From Synechococcus sp. CBW1002 (lineage in GTDB: Bacteria; Cyanobacteriota; Cyanobacteriia; PCC-6307; Cyanobiaceae), in assembly GCF_015840915.1 (NCBI RefSeq), contig NZ_CP060398.1:3782001-3846000 (forward strand): a DNA stretch of 64,000 bases, read 5' to 3'. The notes under the pieces were generated by a model. That model was not told where the DNA came from, ran no database searches, and saw nothing but the letters and a program-made list of their open reading frames with translations. The stretch's first letter is position 1; each line of letters starts with the position of its first letter. The position numbers and the translations under genes are program-made. Shown here piece after piece: positions 36,720-46,674 of the stretch.

Positions 36720-36924
36720 TCCGGCGCGCCATGACGATGTCGTCCCAGCACGGAGGGATGAGGTGGTTCCAGGCCTTAGTCGCCGATCATTGAGACCATG
36801 AAAGCCACGGTGTTCGGATCACATTCGACCGGCGAATCATTAGCGAGCTCTTGCCCATGGCTAAGATCTTGGATTTGCTTTACTTGACTGAAAGGCAGCC
36901 ATGGACATAGCGAAGCTCCAATAA

Positions 36925-38070
36925 TCAAGTCTTGGATGAAATGACTTGAAGAGAGTTTGCGGAGGACCCTGTTGAAGGCATTGCAGGAGGTGTTGAGCCC
37001 CCTTCGAGGAAGAGGGTCTGCGTTGGGTAAGCAAAGGCGATGGCTTCACCGAGGAATTTCTCCATAATCTGATAATTCACTTCTTGCTGAACATTCAGAG
37101 CCAGGACGTAATCACCACCTGGGACAAAATACACAAATTCAAATTCGAGAGCGCTGTCTGCAAACCGCACGAAATGACAGCGATCGAACTCAGCCGGCGG
37201 CACCTGCTCGACCACCTGCTGCAACAGCGCAGGAATGCGGCGCACTTTCTCCAGTGAGGTCTGGTATTCAACGCCGATGTGATGCACCAGCCGGCGGCGG
37301 GGCAGATCGCCGAAGTTGCGGATCGTCTGAGAGAGCAGATCCTCGTTGCTGATCACGATGCGCTCGCCATCGAGGCTGCGCAGACTCGATGAACGGATTC
37401 CCACTCTCTCCACCGAGGCCCAGTGCCCGCCGAACTGAATCACCTGCCCGATTTCGAAGGGTTGATCCAGCAGGATCGTGAGATAGTTAATGAAGTTCGA
37501 CACTGGCCCCTTCAGGGCCAGGCCGATACCGATGCCGGCACCCGCCAGGGAGGCATAGATCGCGCCCATTTCCACGCCCTGGTTCTGCAGGAACACCAGT
37601 CCCCCGAGCAACCAGAACAAGGTGCGGATCATCGGGGCCAGACTCTGCAGAGTGGCGATCTGCCTGTCCTTGCCGAACCGGCGCAGCGAGCGATCCAACA
37701 GCAGCAACAGACTGCTGTTCACCAAGCGCACCACCAGCACGATGGCAACCAACTGGAAGGCCCCCTCCACGACCCGGTCGAGCCAGGCACCGGCGGCCAG
37801 GGCCTGCAGCTCAGACACCAGGCTCTGCCACCCCCAGACCGCCACCCCCAGATAGGCCAGCGGCGTGATCGTGCTCAACACCAGGCTGGCCAGCAGATCG
37901 TCGGTGCGGCTGCTGGTTCGCCCGACCAGCCGCATCACCCAGCGCTTGAGCAGACGCGACGCCAGCCAGACCACGAAAGCGCCAAGGGCCATGCCGCCCA
38001 GGGTGCTGAGAATGGCTAAGGCGGCGGTGTTGTTGATTCCTCCCATCGGCATCCGTTGATCCTGCGGCAC
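36925..38070 (-). CDS. MscS-family mechanosensitive channel
   Basis: A 381-residue small-conductance channel that opens on membrane tension to release solutes. Four to five N-terminal helices precede the pore helix (ASLAGAGIGIGLALKGPVSN) and the beta domain PFEIGQVIQFG, ISNEDLLSQTIRNFG. GTG 38070 is the far start; ATG 38052 or 38046 are equally possible. A longer relative is encoded directly upstream on the same strand (38176), so both probably serve osmotic downshock. Confidence 0.88.
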   Translation of the reverse strand: MPQDQRMPMGGINNTAALAILSTLGGMALGAFVVWLASRLLKRWVMRLVGRTSSRTDDLLASLVLSTITPLAYLGVAVWGWQSLVSELQALAAGAWLDRVVEGAFQLVAIVLVVRLVNSSLLLLLDRSLRRFGKDRQIATLQSLAPMIRTLFWLLGGLVFLQNQGVEMGAIYASLAGAGIGIGLALKGPVSNFINYLTILLDQPFEIGQVIQFGGHWASVERVGIRSSSLRSLDGERIVISNEDLLSQTIRNFGDLPRRRLVHHIGVEYQTSLEKVRRIPALLQQVVEQVPPAEFDRCHFVRFADSALEFEFVYFVPGGDYVLALNVQQEVNYQIMEKFLGEAIAFAYPTQTLFLEGGSTPPAMPSTGSSANSLQVISSKT

Positions 38071-38175
38071 ATTCGGTGCACTCTATGCAGAGATCGACGA
38101 CTGCGTGGCTGAACCCTGAGCCATGCTGCAGCACACAGATCCAGCGAGGCGGCCCCCAGGCAGACGTGCAGGGAA

Positions 38176-39930
38176 TCAGCCGGGCGGCATCCCCTTGGTG
38201 GAGACATCGGCTCCAACCTGTGGGCCTGGAAGCCCTCCCAACAGAGCACGACTGAGTTCCGTCGGCAGCTGCAGCTGCAGCGCACCCTCGCTGAGATGGA
38301 GGGTGCGCTGGGGGAAGGGGATCGTGATGCCGTATTGCCGCATAACGGCTTCGATGCGGTAGTTCAGGGCACTGATGATTTCATACTGACGGAGTGGCTG
38401 GTTGATCCAGATCAGCAGATGGAAGTTGAGAGCGTTGTCGCCGAAGCCCTGGAAGAACACCTGCGGTTCCGGTTCCTTGAGGATGCCGTCCACATCTGCG
38501 CAGGCTTCGCACAGGGCCTGGGTCACCTGTTGCGGATCACTGCCGTAGGCCACCCCCAGAGGCACCTGCAGGCGGGAGGTGGTGGAGCCGTGACTCCAGT
38601 TCACCACCCGGGATTCGAGGAACTCGGAATTGGGCACAATGATGGCAATCCGATCCAGGGTGAGCACCTCCGTGCTGCGCAGATTCACCCGCTGCACGGT
38701 GCCCTGCAGATCACCGATCTCCACGAAATCCCCCACCCGGATCGGCTGCTCGAAGATGATCACCAGACCGCTCACGAAATTCTTGGTGATGCCCTGCAGA
38801 CCGAGGCCCACGCCCACGCCCAGGACACCCGCGAACAGAGTGAGAGAGGACAGATCCAGGCCCCAGAGCTGCAGCAGCACCAGGGTGCCGATGAACAGCA
38901 GGCCATAGCGCACCACAAAGGCCACCGCCTCCTGGGCTCCCACGTTGATGCCCGTGTATCGCAGGACGCGACTGCGTAACAGCCCCTGCAGGACCCCAAC
39001 CAGGCGGGTGAGCAGCACAAACAGACCCAGCAACACCACGACATCCAGGACGGAGTAGCTGTTTTCTCCCAAGGGAAGAAACGGTGAGGCGAGGCTGTCG
39101 CTCAGGGCGGTGGCGACCCGATAGAAGCCGATCCGGGCGCTGGGAAACGGCTGAGCCGCCAGGGCGATCGCAGAGATCCACAGACCGATCTTCAGCGCCA
39201 GCATCCCGCTGCGCAGCAGAAAGCGCAGACCTTGAACGCGCATGGGGCGCGCCGGATCGATCGCAGCCGGCTCGAAATACCTTTGCGCCAGGTTCCGGCC
39301 CAGCCACCCCAGAGCGCGCTGACCCAGCCAGGCGAGCAGCAGCAGAGCTGCGGCCAGCAGGAGACTGCGGCGAACGTGATCCGGATGGCGCTCCCGGCGG
39401 CCCTGCTCGATCGCCTTCTCCAGCTCCGCCTTCCAGCGCTGGGCCTGCGCAAAGGGGTCGAGCCCATCGGGGGCATCGCGCCGGGTCACGGTGATCAGCA
39501 CCTGCCCGTCGAGGGCGAGCACCGGAAGGTTGTTGTGCTCCCGCACTGTGATCTGCACGGGGCGACGGGAGAGCACGGCCTGCTGGAGGATGCGGTTGAC
39601 CGGCTCCACCCGTTGTTCGGCACTGAACTCATTCGATGACCAGACGCCGAACAAGGGACGGCCGTCCAGCTCCACCTGCTCGGGCCCCGCAGCTTGCGAG
39701 GCAGCCTTGGTGAGCGATCCAGCGGATCCCTTCTCTGCCGGTACTGCGGCCTGGGGAATCACGGGCCCGAGCGGTGTCGCGCCTGCCCCCTGAAGCAGTC
39801 CCGCCCCGACCGTGATCGCCAACCACGCCGCAAGGACGATGGGAAACAGCAACCGAGGCAGTCGCTGACGGCCTCTCGGGGACCGTCTATGGCGGTGACG
39901 TCCTTGAGGGGGGAGACGGTTTGGGGTCAT
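38176..39930 (-). CDS. MscS-family channel with periplasmic N-terminal domain
   Basis: A 584-residue MscS-superfamily protein. A signal-like helix (LLFPIVLAAWLAITVGAGLL) leads a periplasmic domain of about 120 residues, then several helices, the pore region LFAGVLGVGVGLGLQGITKN and the MscS beta domain (FEQPIRVGDFVEIGD, IIVPNSEFLESRVVNWS). Start ATG 39930; an upstream 20-residue extension lacks support. It is separated by about 105 bases from the shorter MscS gene. Confidence 0.88.
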   Translation of the reverse strand: MTPNRLPPQGRHRHRRSPRGRQRLPRLLFPIVLAAWLAITVGAGLLQGAGATPLGPVIPQAAVPAEKGSAGSLTKAASQAAGPEQVELDGRPLFGVWSSNEFSAEQRVEPVNRILQQAVLSRRPVQITVREHNNLPVLALDGQVLITVTRRDAPDGLDPFAQAQRWKAELEKAIEQGRRERHPDHVRRSLLLAAALLLLAWLGQRALGWLGRNLAQRYFEPAAIDPARPMRVQGLRFLLRSGMLALKIGLWISAIALAAQPFPSARIGFYRVATALSDSLASPFLPLGENSYSVLDVVVLLGLFVLLTRLVGVLQGLLRSRVLRYTGINVGAQEAVAFVVRYGLLFIGTLVLLQLWGLDLSSLTLFAGVLGVGVGLGLQGITKNFVSGLVIIFEQPIRVGDFVEIGDLQGTVQRVNLRSTEVLTLDRIAIIVPNSEFLESRVVNWSHGSTTSRLQVPLGVAYGSDPQQVTQALCEACADVDGILKEPEPQVFFQGFGDNALNFHLLIWINQPLRQYEIISALNYRIEAVMRQYGITIPFPQRTLHLSEGALQLQLPTELSRALLGGLPGPQVGADVSTKGMPPG

Positions 39931-40166
39931 GCCGCTCTCTCCAGAAGGCCGGTGCCTGAGGCTGACGCGAGGCCACGAATCTCGTGCCACCTTCCCACCC
40001 CCGCAGACCCCGCCAAATCGAAACTAAATATTAAGAGCCCAGGCCAGACCTGGGTTGGATGGGACAACCTTGGACGTGTCACAGTCCGCAGCCTGCTGGA
40101 TCGGTGAAGCCGGGCCAGTCGGGCCTTCAGCCGGACCGCGTCACTTGTTCTCCGCAACAGGTCCCC

Positions 40167-40433
40167 ATGGACATCCCGCCGCCCTCCCTCCAACCGAGCA
40201 TGTCGGTTGCATGTCCTGTGGCCCCTGCGAGCGCATCCAAGCTGCAGATGTCCACCCTGCGCACCCGTTCCAGGCTGACCGCCCTGCGGGAACGGCTGGA
40301 GGTGCTGCATGCTCAGCTGGCCGAGCAGGTGGAACTCCTGCCGATCGGCAATGAGAGCTGGATCGAGACCGAGCGCGAGCTCCGGGCTGCGGAATCAGCC
40401 ATGGCGCAGCTGCATGGCAGGCGATGGATCTGA
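40167..40433 (+). CDS. small coiled-coil hypothetical protein
   Basis: An 88-residue frame with a predicted coiled coil (LTALRERLEVLHAQLAEQVE) and a charged C-terminus (ELRAAESAMAQLHGRRW). ATG 40167 follows ACAGG by five bases. It precedes stpA on the same strand. No family recognised; could be real or chance. Confidence 0.45.
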   Translation: MDIPPPSLQPSMSVACPVAPASASKLQMSTLRTRSRLTALRERLEVLHAQLAEQVELLPIGNESWIETERELRAAESAMAQLHGRRWI

Positions 40434-40478
40434 GCAGGGGCAGTCTGATGATGCCCCAAGACATTTCACCCATGGCCC

Positions 40479-41849
40479 TTGGCGATCTCCCAGCTCAGCA
40501 GCGCCCATTTCAGTGGTGACCATGACCGTCTGCTGGAGGGGCTGAGCCAGGGGAGAAGGATTGGCTCCACAGGGGCCGGAGCAGTCCGGTCCCGATTGTC
40601 ACGGCCGCTGTTGCTGATCCAGGATCTCGATGGGGTCTGCATGCCCCTGGTGCGTGATCCCCTGCAGCGCCGGGTTGATCCGGCCTACCTGCGGGCCTGC
40701 AAGGCGATGCAGGGGAGCTTCGCCGTGCTGACCAACGGCGAGCACGGCGGCCGCCGCGGCATGAATCCCATCGTCGAAGCGGCCGTGGGCGATGCCGAGG
40801 CGGTGCGCCGCGAGGGCCTCTACCTGCCGGGTCTGGCCGGCGGTGGTGTGCAGATCCAGGATTGCCACGGCCGGATCGAGCATCCCGGCGTGAGCGATGC
40901 CGAACTCAGCTTTCTCGAACATGTGCCGATCCGGCTGCGCGAGGACCTGACCACCGTGCTGGCAGGGCCGTCCTTCGGTCTGCGGGGCGACGAACTGGAG
41001 GCACTGGTGCAGACCGCCGTGCTCGACAACCAGGTCTCCCCCACCCTGAACATCAATACCCTCTTCCCCTATTTCGGGGCAGAACCGGAGCTGTGGGGCC
41101 GGCTGCAACAGGCCATGGCCGGCCTGATGGAGGGGCTGCTCGATCAGGCGGTGGCAGCCGGGCTGGAGGGGTCGTTCTTTGTGCACCTCGCCCCCAACCT
41201 CGGCAGAAGCGGCGACCGCGAGCTGCTCAGGCCCGGCCAGGCGGGCGATGCCGGCACCACTGATTTCCAGTTCATGCTGAGCGGTGCCGTCAAGGAGGCG
41301 GGCGTGCTGGTGCTGCTCAATCAGCACGTGCACCGCAGCACCGGTCGCCATCCCCTCGGGGCCGATTTCACCGTGCGCACGGCACCACGCCGCCATGAAG
41401 ATCTGCTGCGGCTGGCGCAGGAGCGCTTCGATCCGGCCACGCTGCCGCAGCTGGTGGGCGTCGGCGACACGGTGACCTCCCAGCCGATCAAGCCCGGTTC
41501 AAACGAACGGCTGCGGGGCGGCAGTGACCGGGGCTTCCTGCGGCTGGTTCAGGATCTCGGCCGCCAGTTCAGCACCGACAACCTGGTGCTCTTCGTCGAC
41601 AGCAGCCGCGGCGAGGTGCGCCGGCCCGGTCTGGGGGATGGCCTGCAGGAGGGCACCCCTGGGGCTGAGCCCCCCTGGGAAGCGGTGGAGGGGATCAGCG
41701 ATCCCGCCGATCCGCTGCGACTCCAGTACCTCTTCGCCGGCGGCCATCGCCAGTACACCGCCTGGTTCGCCGGGCTGGCCGCGGCCCTCAACCCTGGGAG
41801 TGGGGCGATCCCGTCCGACGCAGACGCACCGGCGACGCCCCCGACGTGA
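40479..41849 (+). CDS. stpA: glucosylglycerol 3-phosphate phosphatase
   Basis: A 456-residue HAD-like phosphatase releasing the compatible solute glucosylglycerol from its phosphate in salt-stressed cyanobacteria. The N-terminal LLIQDLDGVCMPLVRDP and VLTNGEHGGRRGMNPIVE segments are characteristic of the salt-tolerance phosphatase family. The only plausible start is TTG 40479; the next Met in frame lies inside the catalytic segment. Glucosylglycerol-phosphate synthase (GgpS) is not in this window. Its 3' end overlaps the intact frame of the convergent P450 gene by 62 bases. Confidence 0.87.
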   Translation: MAISQLSSAHFSGDHDRLLEGLSQGRRIGSTGAGAVRSRLSRPLLLIQDLDGVCMPLVRDPLQRRVDPAYLRACKAMQGSFAVLTNGEHGGRRGMNPIVEAAVGDAEAVRREGLYLPGLAGGGVQIQDCHGRIEHPGVSDAELSFLEHVPIRLREDLTTVLAGPSFGLRGDELEALVQTAVLDNQVSPTLNINTLFPYFGAEPELWGRLQQAMAGLMEGLLDQAVAAGLEGSFFVHLAPNLGRSGDRELLRPGQAGDAGTTDFQFMLSGAVKEAGVLVLLNQHVHRSTGRHPLGADFTVRTAPRRHEDLLRLAQERFDPATLPQLVGVGDTVTSQPIKPGSNERLRGGSDRGFLRLVQDLGRQFSTDNLVLFVDSSRGEVRRPGLGDGLQEGTPGAEPPWEAVEGISDPADPLRLQYLFAGGHRQYTAWFAGLAAALNPGSGAIPSDADAPATPPT

Positions 41850-43226
41850 GGCCCCGCCGCACCGGGTGGGCGGCATGGGTGGCGTCCAGTTCAAGGCTGG
41901 CGCGGCTGAGAATGCGGCTGAGCACCACCTTCATCTCGTACTGGGCGAACGCCATGCCGATGCAGCGCCGGCTGCCGCCACCGAACGGAAGGAACTCGTA
42001 GGGCTGTAGCTGGTCTCGAGGAAGCGCTCGGGCCTGAAGGTCTCGGGATCGGGATAGACGGCCGGGCGACGGTGAGCCAGATAGTTCGAGCCGATCACGA
42101 GCGTGTCCGGTTCCAGGCGCTGGCCTGCCAGGGTGACGGGACGGCGCACAACCCGCGGAAACGTGAGCATGCCCACCGGGTAGATGCGCAGGGTCTCGTT
42201 GCAGACCGCCGCCAGATAGGGAAGAGACAACACGGCCGTGGGGTCGGCGGCAGCATCAACTCCAGCCAGCTCCTGCTGCAGGCGCAGACGCAGCTCCGGC
42301 CTGCGATGCAGCCAGTAGAGCGCCCAGGTGAGGGCCGTGGCGGTGGTTTCGTGGCCAGCCACCAACAGGGTCATCAGCTCATCCCGCAGCTCCTGGTCCG
42401 TCATCGGCTGACCCTGCTCATCGCGGGCCGCCAGCAGGAGCGACAGGATGTCGCTCGAAACCTCGGACGTCTCGGGTTGCCGGCGGCGCCGCTCGATCTC
42501 GTCATCGATCAGGGCATCGATCGCGGCACGCCGGCGCACAAAGCCGCCCCAGGGGCTGAGCGGCCCCAGATCAAGCCGCAGCAGCGGGAAGTAGAGGAGG
42601 CTCACACTCGCCGGACTGCTCATCTGATCCAGCAGGGCGACCAGCAGCCGCTCCAGCTCCCGGTAGCGCTCCCCCTCCGCCAGCCCAAAGACGGTGGAGA
42701 GGATCACGCGCATGGAGATCAACTGCATCGCCTTCTGGGCGGAGAAGGTCGATCCGACAGGCCAGCCATCGATCACCGCATCGCTGATCTGCGCGATCGT
42801 CTGCCCATAGGAACGCATCCGCTCCCCGTGGAAGGGAGGCATCAGCAATCTGCGCATGCGGCGATGTCGGTCGCCGCTGATGCCGATCACCGACTCGGTG
42901 CCGAGGAAGGGTTCGAACAGGGCGTTGAGGTCCCCGGGGGCATCGAACGGATCGCCGTCATCCTGATTGAGCAGCGTGCGCAGATCCTCCGGCGCGCTGA
43001 GCATCACCAGCGGCCTTCCGCCCCCTCCCAGCCGTGCCGTGAAGGCATCGCCGTAACGGCTGGCGGCTCGCCGCATGAAACGGAAGGGTGAGCGGATCCA
43101 GCCGAACGTCTGCACCACCCAGGGGGAACGCGGGCCGGCCGGCAGCGCGGAGCTGGGCAGGGTCCGAGTCTTCGACTTGGTCTGAGGCTGACCCTGGGCC
43201 TGGGTCTCAGTCTTGGTCTGGGGCAA
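41788..43226 (-). pseudogene. cytochrome P450, frameshifted before the haem-binding loop
   Basis: The frame from TTG 43226 contains a normal P450 up to RFLETSYSP: I-helix AGHETTATAL, K-helix NETLR and the PERF-type segment ETFRPERF. At 42000-42003 one C appears lost from a C run; afterwards the right sequence continues in another frame as YEFLPFGGGSRRCIGMAF, carrying the haem-ligand Cys, to a TGA at 41788. The in-frame product (ending 41931) lacks the Cys and would be inactive. One added base restores an approximately 480-residue enzyme. Substrate unknown; fatty-acid or terpenoid oxidation is common in cyanobacterial CYP families. Sequencing error is possible. Confidence 0.88.
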
Positions 43227-43313
43227 GGTGGTCGAAGGGGAAATGACGGGACGCCACGGAGCGTGGTGGCGATGGATGCACTCCAGCCTTGAGGGCGGCG
43301 GGCTGGCCTGCGT

Positions 43314-43583
43314 TCAGTCGCGCCCGCTGGAGGGAAGCCGGCTGACCTGCTGAGCGCGGGCCTCGGGATCGCCCAGCAGAACCAGACCCGCCTGATGGAC
43401 CCGAACGATGCCGTGGGCCATCAGCAGCGCCGCCGCCAGGCAGCCCACCAGGCTGAGCAGCGCCACCAGATCCAGGCCGGGAGCAGGATCCCCATCCCGT
43501 CCCCCGCTGCCCACGCTGTCCAGCGGCTGGGGTTGCCCGGGTGCTCCGACGGGCATGGCCTGAGGGGCGGACGACCCCCGCAT
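43314..43583 (-). CDS. small single-pass membrane protein
   Basis: An 89-residue frame with one hydrophobic helix (LDLVALLSLVGCLAAALLMA) between a Pro/Gly-rich N-terminus and a charged C-terminus (GDPEARAQQVSRL). Either the first codon or the Met at residue 10 could start it. It lies between the P450 and the lipase on the P450 strand. No family recognised. Confidence 0.45.
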   Translation of the reverse strand: MRGSSAPQAMPVGAPGQPQPLDSVGSGGRDGDPAPGLDLVALLSLVGCLAAALLMAHGIVRVHQAGLVLLGDPEARAQQVSRLPSSGRD

Positions 43584-43632
43584 TGTTGGCGGCTGTCACC
43601 GCTGGCGATGATTTTCGTAGCACCTCGTACCC

Positions 43633-44637
43633 ATGCAGCGTCAGCCCATCGGCTGCACCCTGGGGACGCCCCCTTCTCCCGCCAGACGGATGCCCCAGCC
43701 ATCCCGCCCCGCGTCCGGGCACCCCATCTCAGGCCCGCCCGCTGAGTGGAGCGGCGCGGTGTGTCGGCAGGAAGGCTGGTGGACCGCCACCACCAGCCTG
43801 GCACCGGCGGGTCTGCGGCTCTACCGGCAGCGCTGGAGCGGTGCGGAGCCGCCCCGGGCGGCGATGGTGCTGGTGCACGGCATCGGAGGTCACAGCGGTC
43901 TGTTCACAGACCTGGCCGAGGAGCTGGTGGGCTGGGGTCTGGAGGTGTTCGCCTTTGATCTGCCGGGCCATGGCCGTTCGGACGGTCCCAGGGGGCTGGT
44001 GCGGTCCTGGAGCGATTACCGCGACTGTCTGGATCAGTTCCTCGCCAGCGAGGTGACCGCAGCCCGCCCGGACCTGGCCTGTCTGCTGCTGGGTCACAGC
44101 CTCGGAGGGACCCTCGTGCTGGATGCGGTGCTGGATTCGGATGAGGCCAGCACCCGGCTCATCGGGGCGGTGGTCTCGAATCCTGCCGTCGGAGAAACAG
44201 GAGCAGCTTCCTGGCGCCTGCTGTGCGCCCGCCTCCTCTCACGGATCTGGCCCTCCTTCACCCTGTCCACGGGCTTCCCCCTCAAGCTGGCCTGCCGCGA
44301 TCCGATCCGCCTCGAGGCCTACCGCCGCGACCCCTACCGGCACACCCTCTGCTCAGCGCGGCTGGCCACCGAATTTCTGGCGGTGGCTGGGCGATTGCAG
44401 ACGGAGGCGCCCCGGATCACCCTGCCGCTGCTCCTGCTGCAGAGCGGCGCCGATGGCGTCACCCCGCCGGCGGCAGCGGAACGGTTCTTCGCCGGGCTGC
44501 CGGAAGCGACCAGCACCTGGCGGTTCTACCCAGCCAGCTTCCACGAACTCTTTGACGATCTGGACCGCCAGGAGGTGCTGGCTGACCTGCGGAGCTGGAT
44601 CGAGGCCCTGATGGCGGTGCCGGCCGGATCGCCGTGA
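43633..44637 (+). CDS. alpha/beta hydrolase, monoacylglycerol lipase-like
   Basis: A 334-residue alpha/beta hydrolase. The oxyanion segment is VLVHGIGGHSGLF, the FDLPGHGRSDGPRG loop follows, the nucleophile elbow is LLGHSLGGTL, and Asp and His sit in LQSGADGVTPP and ASFHELFDDL. These fit lysophospholipase/monoglyceride lipase members (Hydrolase_4). The start may be ATG 43633 or 43690. It overlaps the acyltransferase gene by four bases, suggesting an acyl-removal and acyl-transfer pair in lipid remodelling. Confidence 0.87.
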   Translation: MQRQPIGCTLGTPPSPARRMPQPSRPASGHPISGPPAEWSGAVCRQEGWWTATTSLAPAGLRLYRQRWSGAEPPRAAMVLVHGIGGHSGLFTDLAEELVGWGLEVFAFDLPGHGRSDGPRGLVRSWSDYRDCLDQFLASEVTAARPDLACLLLGHSLGGTLVLDAVLDSDEASTRLIGAVVSNPAVGETGAASWRLLCARLLSRIWPSFTLSTGFPLKLACRDPIRLEAYRRDPYRHTLCSARLATEFLAVAGRLQTEAPRITLPLLLLQSGADGVTPPAAAERFFAGLPEATSTWRFYPASFHELFDDLDRQEVLADLRSWIEALMAVPAGSP

Positions 44638-46139
44638 CCCCCATGCACGGACGGAACGGCCAGGGCCTGGAACCGATCCCGCCCCGCCTGAGCATGGCGA
44701 TGGTGCGACTGCTGCATGGCCTGCTGCCGCTGCTGTTGCGCTTCCGCTGGTTCGTATGGCTGCCGGCGCGGATCGAAGGGCTGGAGCTGGTGGAGGGGGA
44801 GCATCTGGTGGAGGCCTTCCAGCGCTTTCAGGCCGGAAACCTGCGCTTGATCCTGGCGTTCCGCCATGGGGAAGTGGATGATCCCCTCGCCGCCCTGTGG
44901 CTGTTCTCCCGCGGGGTGCCGGCCCTGGCCCGCCGACACGGGGTGCGCCTGCATCTGCCGTTGCATGCCCAGTTCCTCTACGACCGCGGCATGCCGCTCT
45001 GGGGCGGACGCGGCCTCGCCTGGGTGCTCTCCCGCCTGGGGGGAGTGTCGCTGCGGCGCGGCCGGCGCCCCGACTGGACGGCCCTGCGCACCAGTCGGCG
45101 CCTGGTGCTGGAGGGAGCCTGTCCCTTTGCGGTGGCTCCGGAGGGGGCCACCAACGGCCACGGCGAGCAGCTGGGCCCCCTGGAGAACGGTGTGGCCCAG
45201 CTGGGGTTGTGGTGTGTGCAGGACCTGGACCGTGCCGGCCGCAGCGAAGCCGTGTGGATCGTGCCGATCAGCCTGCAGTACCGCTACCGCCGCCAGAACT
45301 GGGGAGCACTGGAGAAGCTGCTGGAGCGGCTGGAAGGGCTGGTGGGTCTGACAAGCGATCGGGTCGGCACGATGCCAGAGGCTGAAGCGCCGGAGGGCGC
45401 GGCCATCCAAGACAACGGGGCCATCACAGAAACGGCGTTGCGGCTCTACCCGCGGTTGCTGGCGATCGGGGATGTGCTGATCGAGCAGCTGGAGCGGTTT
45501 TACGAACGTCTTGCCCCGCAACTCAAGCTGGGGTCCCCAGCACCTGCCCCCCGGCAGACTGCCGCCCAGAGGAGGGGGTCGGATGCGCCCGGCCGGGGTG
45601 AGCGGATCCAGGCACTGCTCGATCGGGCCCTGACGGTGGCGGAGAACCGCCTCGGTCTCAGCGGCGGCGGCACCCCCGAAGAACGGTGCCGCCGGCTGGA
45701 GGAAGAGGGCTGGCGGCGCCAGTTTCGCGAAGACCTGCCGCCCCGCTGCTCTCTGCCCCCCCTGGATCGCGCCCTGGCCGATTGGCTCGCCCGTGATGCG
45801 GCCATGGCCCTGGTGCACATGCGACTGGCGGAGGGCCTGGTGGCGGTGTCCGGCGATTACGTGGCACGCCGCCCCAGCTTCGAGCGCTTCGCCGAAACAT
45901 CCCTCTTGCTCCACGACGCTCTGGAGCGGCTGCAGGGGGCGCGGCTGCCGCGCCGGCCTGGGCTCGGGCCTCGGCAGGTGCGGCTCAAGGTGGCCGAACC
46001 GATCCAGCTGCGGCCGGAGGGCCCTCAGCCGGCTCAGGCCATCGCACCGGATGGGCCAGACACGGCCGGACGACCTCGGCAGCAGACCCAGGCCATCACC
46101 GCCCGCATCCAGGCAGCCTTCGAGCAGGCATGGATCTGA
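44634..46139 (+). CDS. PlsC-like 1-acylglycerol-3-phosphate acyltransferase-family protein
   Basis: A 501-residue member of the lysophosphatidate acyltransferase group. The catalytic His-x4-Asp motif is FRHGEVDDP (about residue 77), and the downstream EGATN segment (FAVAPEGATNGHGEQLGPLENG) supplies the phosphate-binding Glu-Gly. The catalytic domain occupies about residues 45-250; a 250-residue C-terminal extension has no recognised fold. GTG 44634 overlaps the upstream lipase stop; ATG 44643 is the alternative. Confidence 0.8.
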   Translation: MTPMHGRNGQGLEPIPPRLSMAMVRLLHGLLPLLLRFRWFVWLPARIEGLELVEGEHLVEAFQRFQAGNLRLILAFRHGEVDDPLAALWLFSRGVPALARRHGVRLHLPLHAQFLYDRGMPLWGGRGLAWVLSRLGGVSLRRGRRPDWTALRTSRRLVLEGACPFAVAPEGATNGHGEQLGPLENGVAQLGLWCVQDLDRAGRSEAVWIVPISLQYRYRRQNWGALEKLLERLEGLVGLTSDRVGTMPEAEAPEGAAIQDNGAITETALRLYPRLLAIGDVLIEQLERFYERLAPQLKLGSPAPAPRQTAAQRRGSDAPGRGERIQALLDRALTVAENRLGLSGGGTPEERCRRLEEEGWRRQFREDLPPRCSLPPLDRALADWLARDAAMALVHMRLAEGLVAVSGDYVARRPSFERFAETSLLLHDALERLQGARLPRRPGLGPRQVRLKVAEPIQLRPEGPQPAQAIAPDGPDTAGRPRQQTQAITARIQAAFEQAWI

Positions 46140-46149
46140 ATCATTCAAG

Positions 46150-46177
46150 ACCCATCGTTCAATCCCTAAGGATGGGT
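46150..46177 (+). terminator. possible hairpin after acyltransferase gene
   Basis: ACCCATC (46150-46156) and GATGGGT (46171-46177) form a 7-bp stem with a 14-base loop, followed by GGTGG and no T-run. Weak terminator candidate. Confidence 0.3.
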
Positions 46178-46248
46178 GGTGGTAGTGGCTGGATCCGGCT
46201 GGCCATGAGACGATCCGCTTTGCCCCAGGCCCCTGCCGCCCCATTCCG

Positions 46249-46641
46249 ATGAGCCTGCCGCCCCTGCCTGCTCTGGTCACGATCCTGGCCCTGGTGCTGT
46301 ACCAGGCCACGGCCCTGCTGGTGGGCCGGGCGCGGGTCCAGCATCAGGTCAAGCCCCCCGCCACCACAGGACCCGAACAATTCGAGCGCGCCCTGCGGGT
46401 CCAGCAGAACACCCTGGAGCAGCTGGTGTTCTTCCTGCCCACCTTCTGGATGGCGGTGACCCTCAACCAGGCCGGCGTGGCCTGCGCCCTTGGCTTCGTG
46501 TGGATCGGCGCGCGGATCGCCTATGCGGTGGGCTACATGCAGGCGCCGGACAAGCGTGGCCCCGGCTTCGGCATCGCCTTTCTGGTCAGCGTGGCCCTGC
46601 TGGTGATGGCCTTCGTGGGCGTGGTGGCCAAGCTGGGTTGA
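46249..46641 (+). CDS. MAPEG-family membrane protein
   Basis: A 130-residue four-helix protein of the MAPEG superfamily (microsomal glutathione transferase/eicosanoid group). The conserved core is VQQNTLEQLVFFLP, with ARIAYAVGYMQAPDKRGPGF after it. Such bacterial members may conjugate glutathione to lipophilic compounds or hydroperoxides at the membrane; the exact activity is unknown. ATG 46249; monocistronic. Confidence 0.87.
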   Translation: MSLPPLPALVTILALVLYQATALLVGRARVQHQVKPPATTGPEQFERALRVQQNTLEQLVFFLPTFWMAVTLNQAGVACALGFVWIGARIAYAVGYMQAPDKRGPGFGIAFLVSVALLVMAFVGVVAKLG

Positions 46642-46674
46642 AGGCCCGGTTGAACCACCGCGATCGCCACGGGA

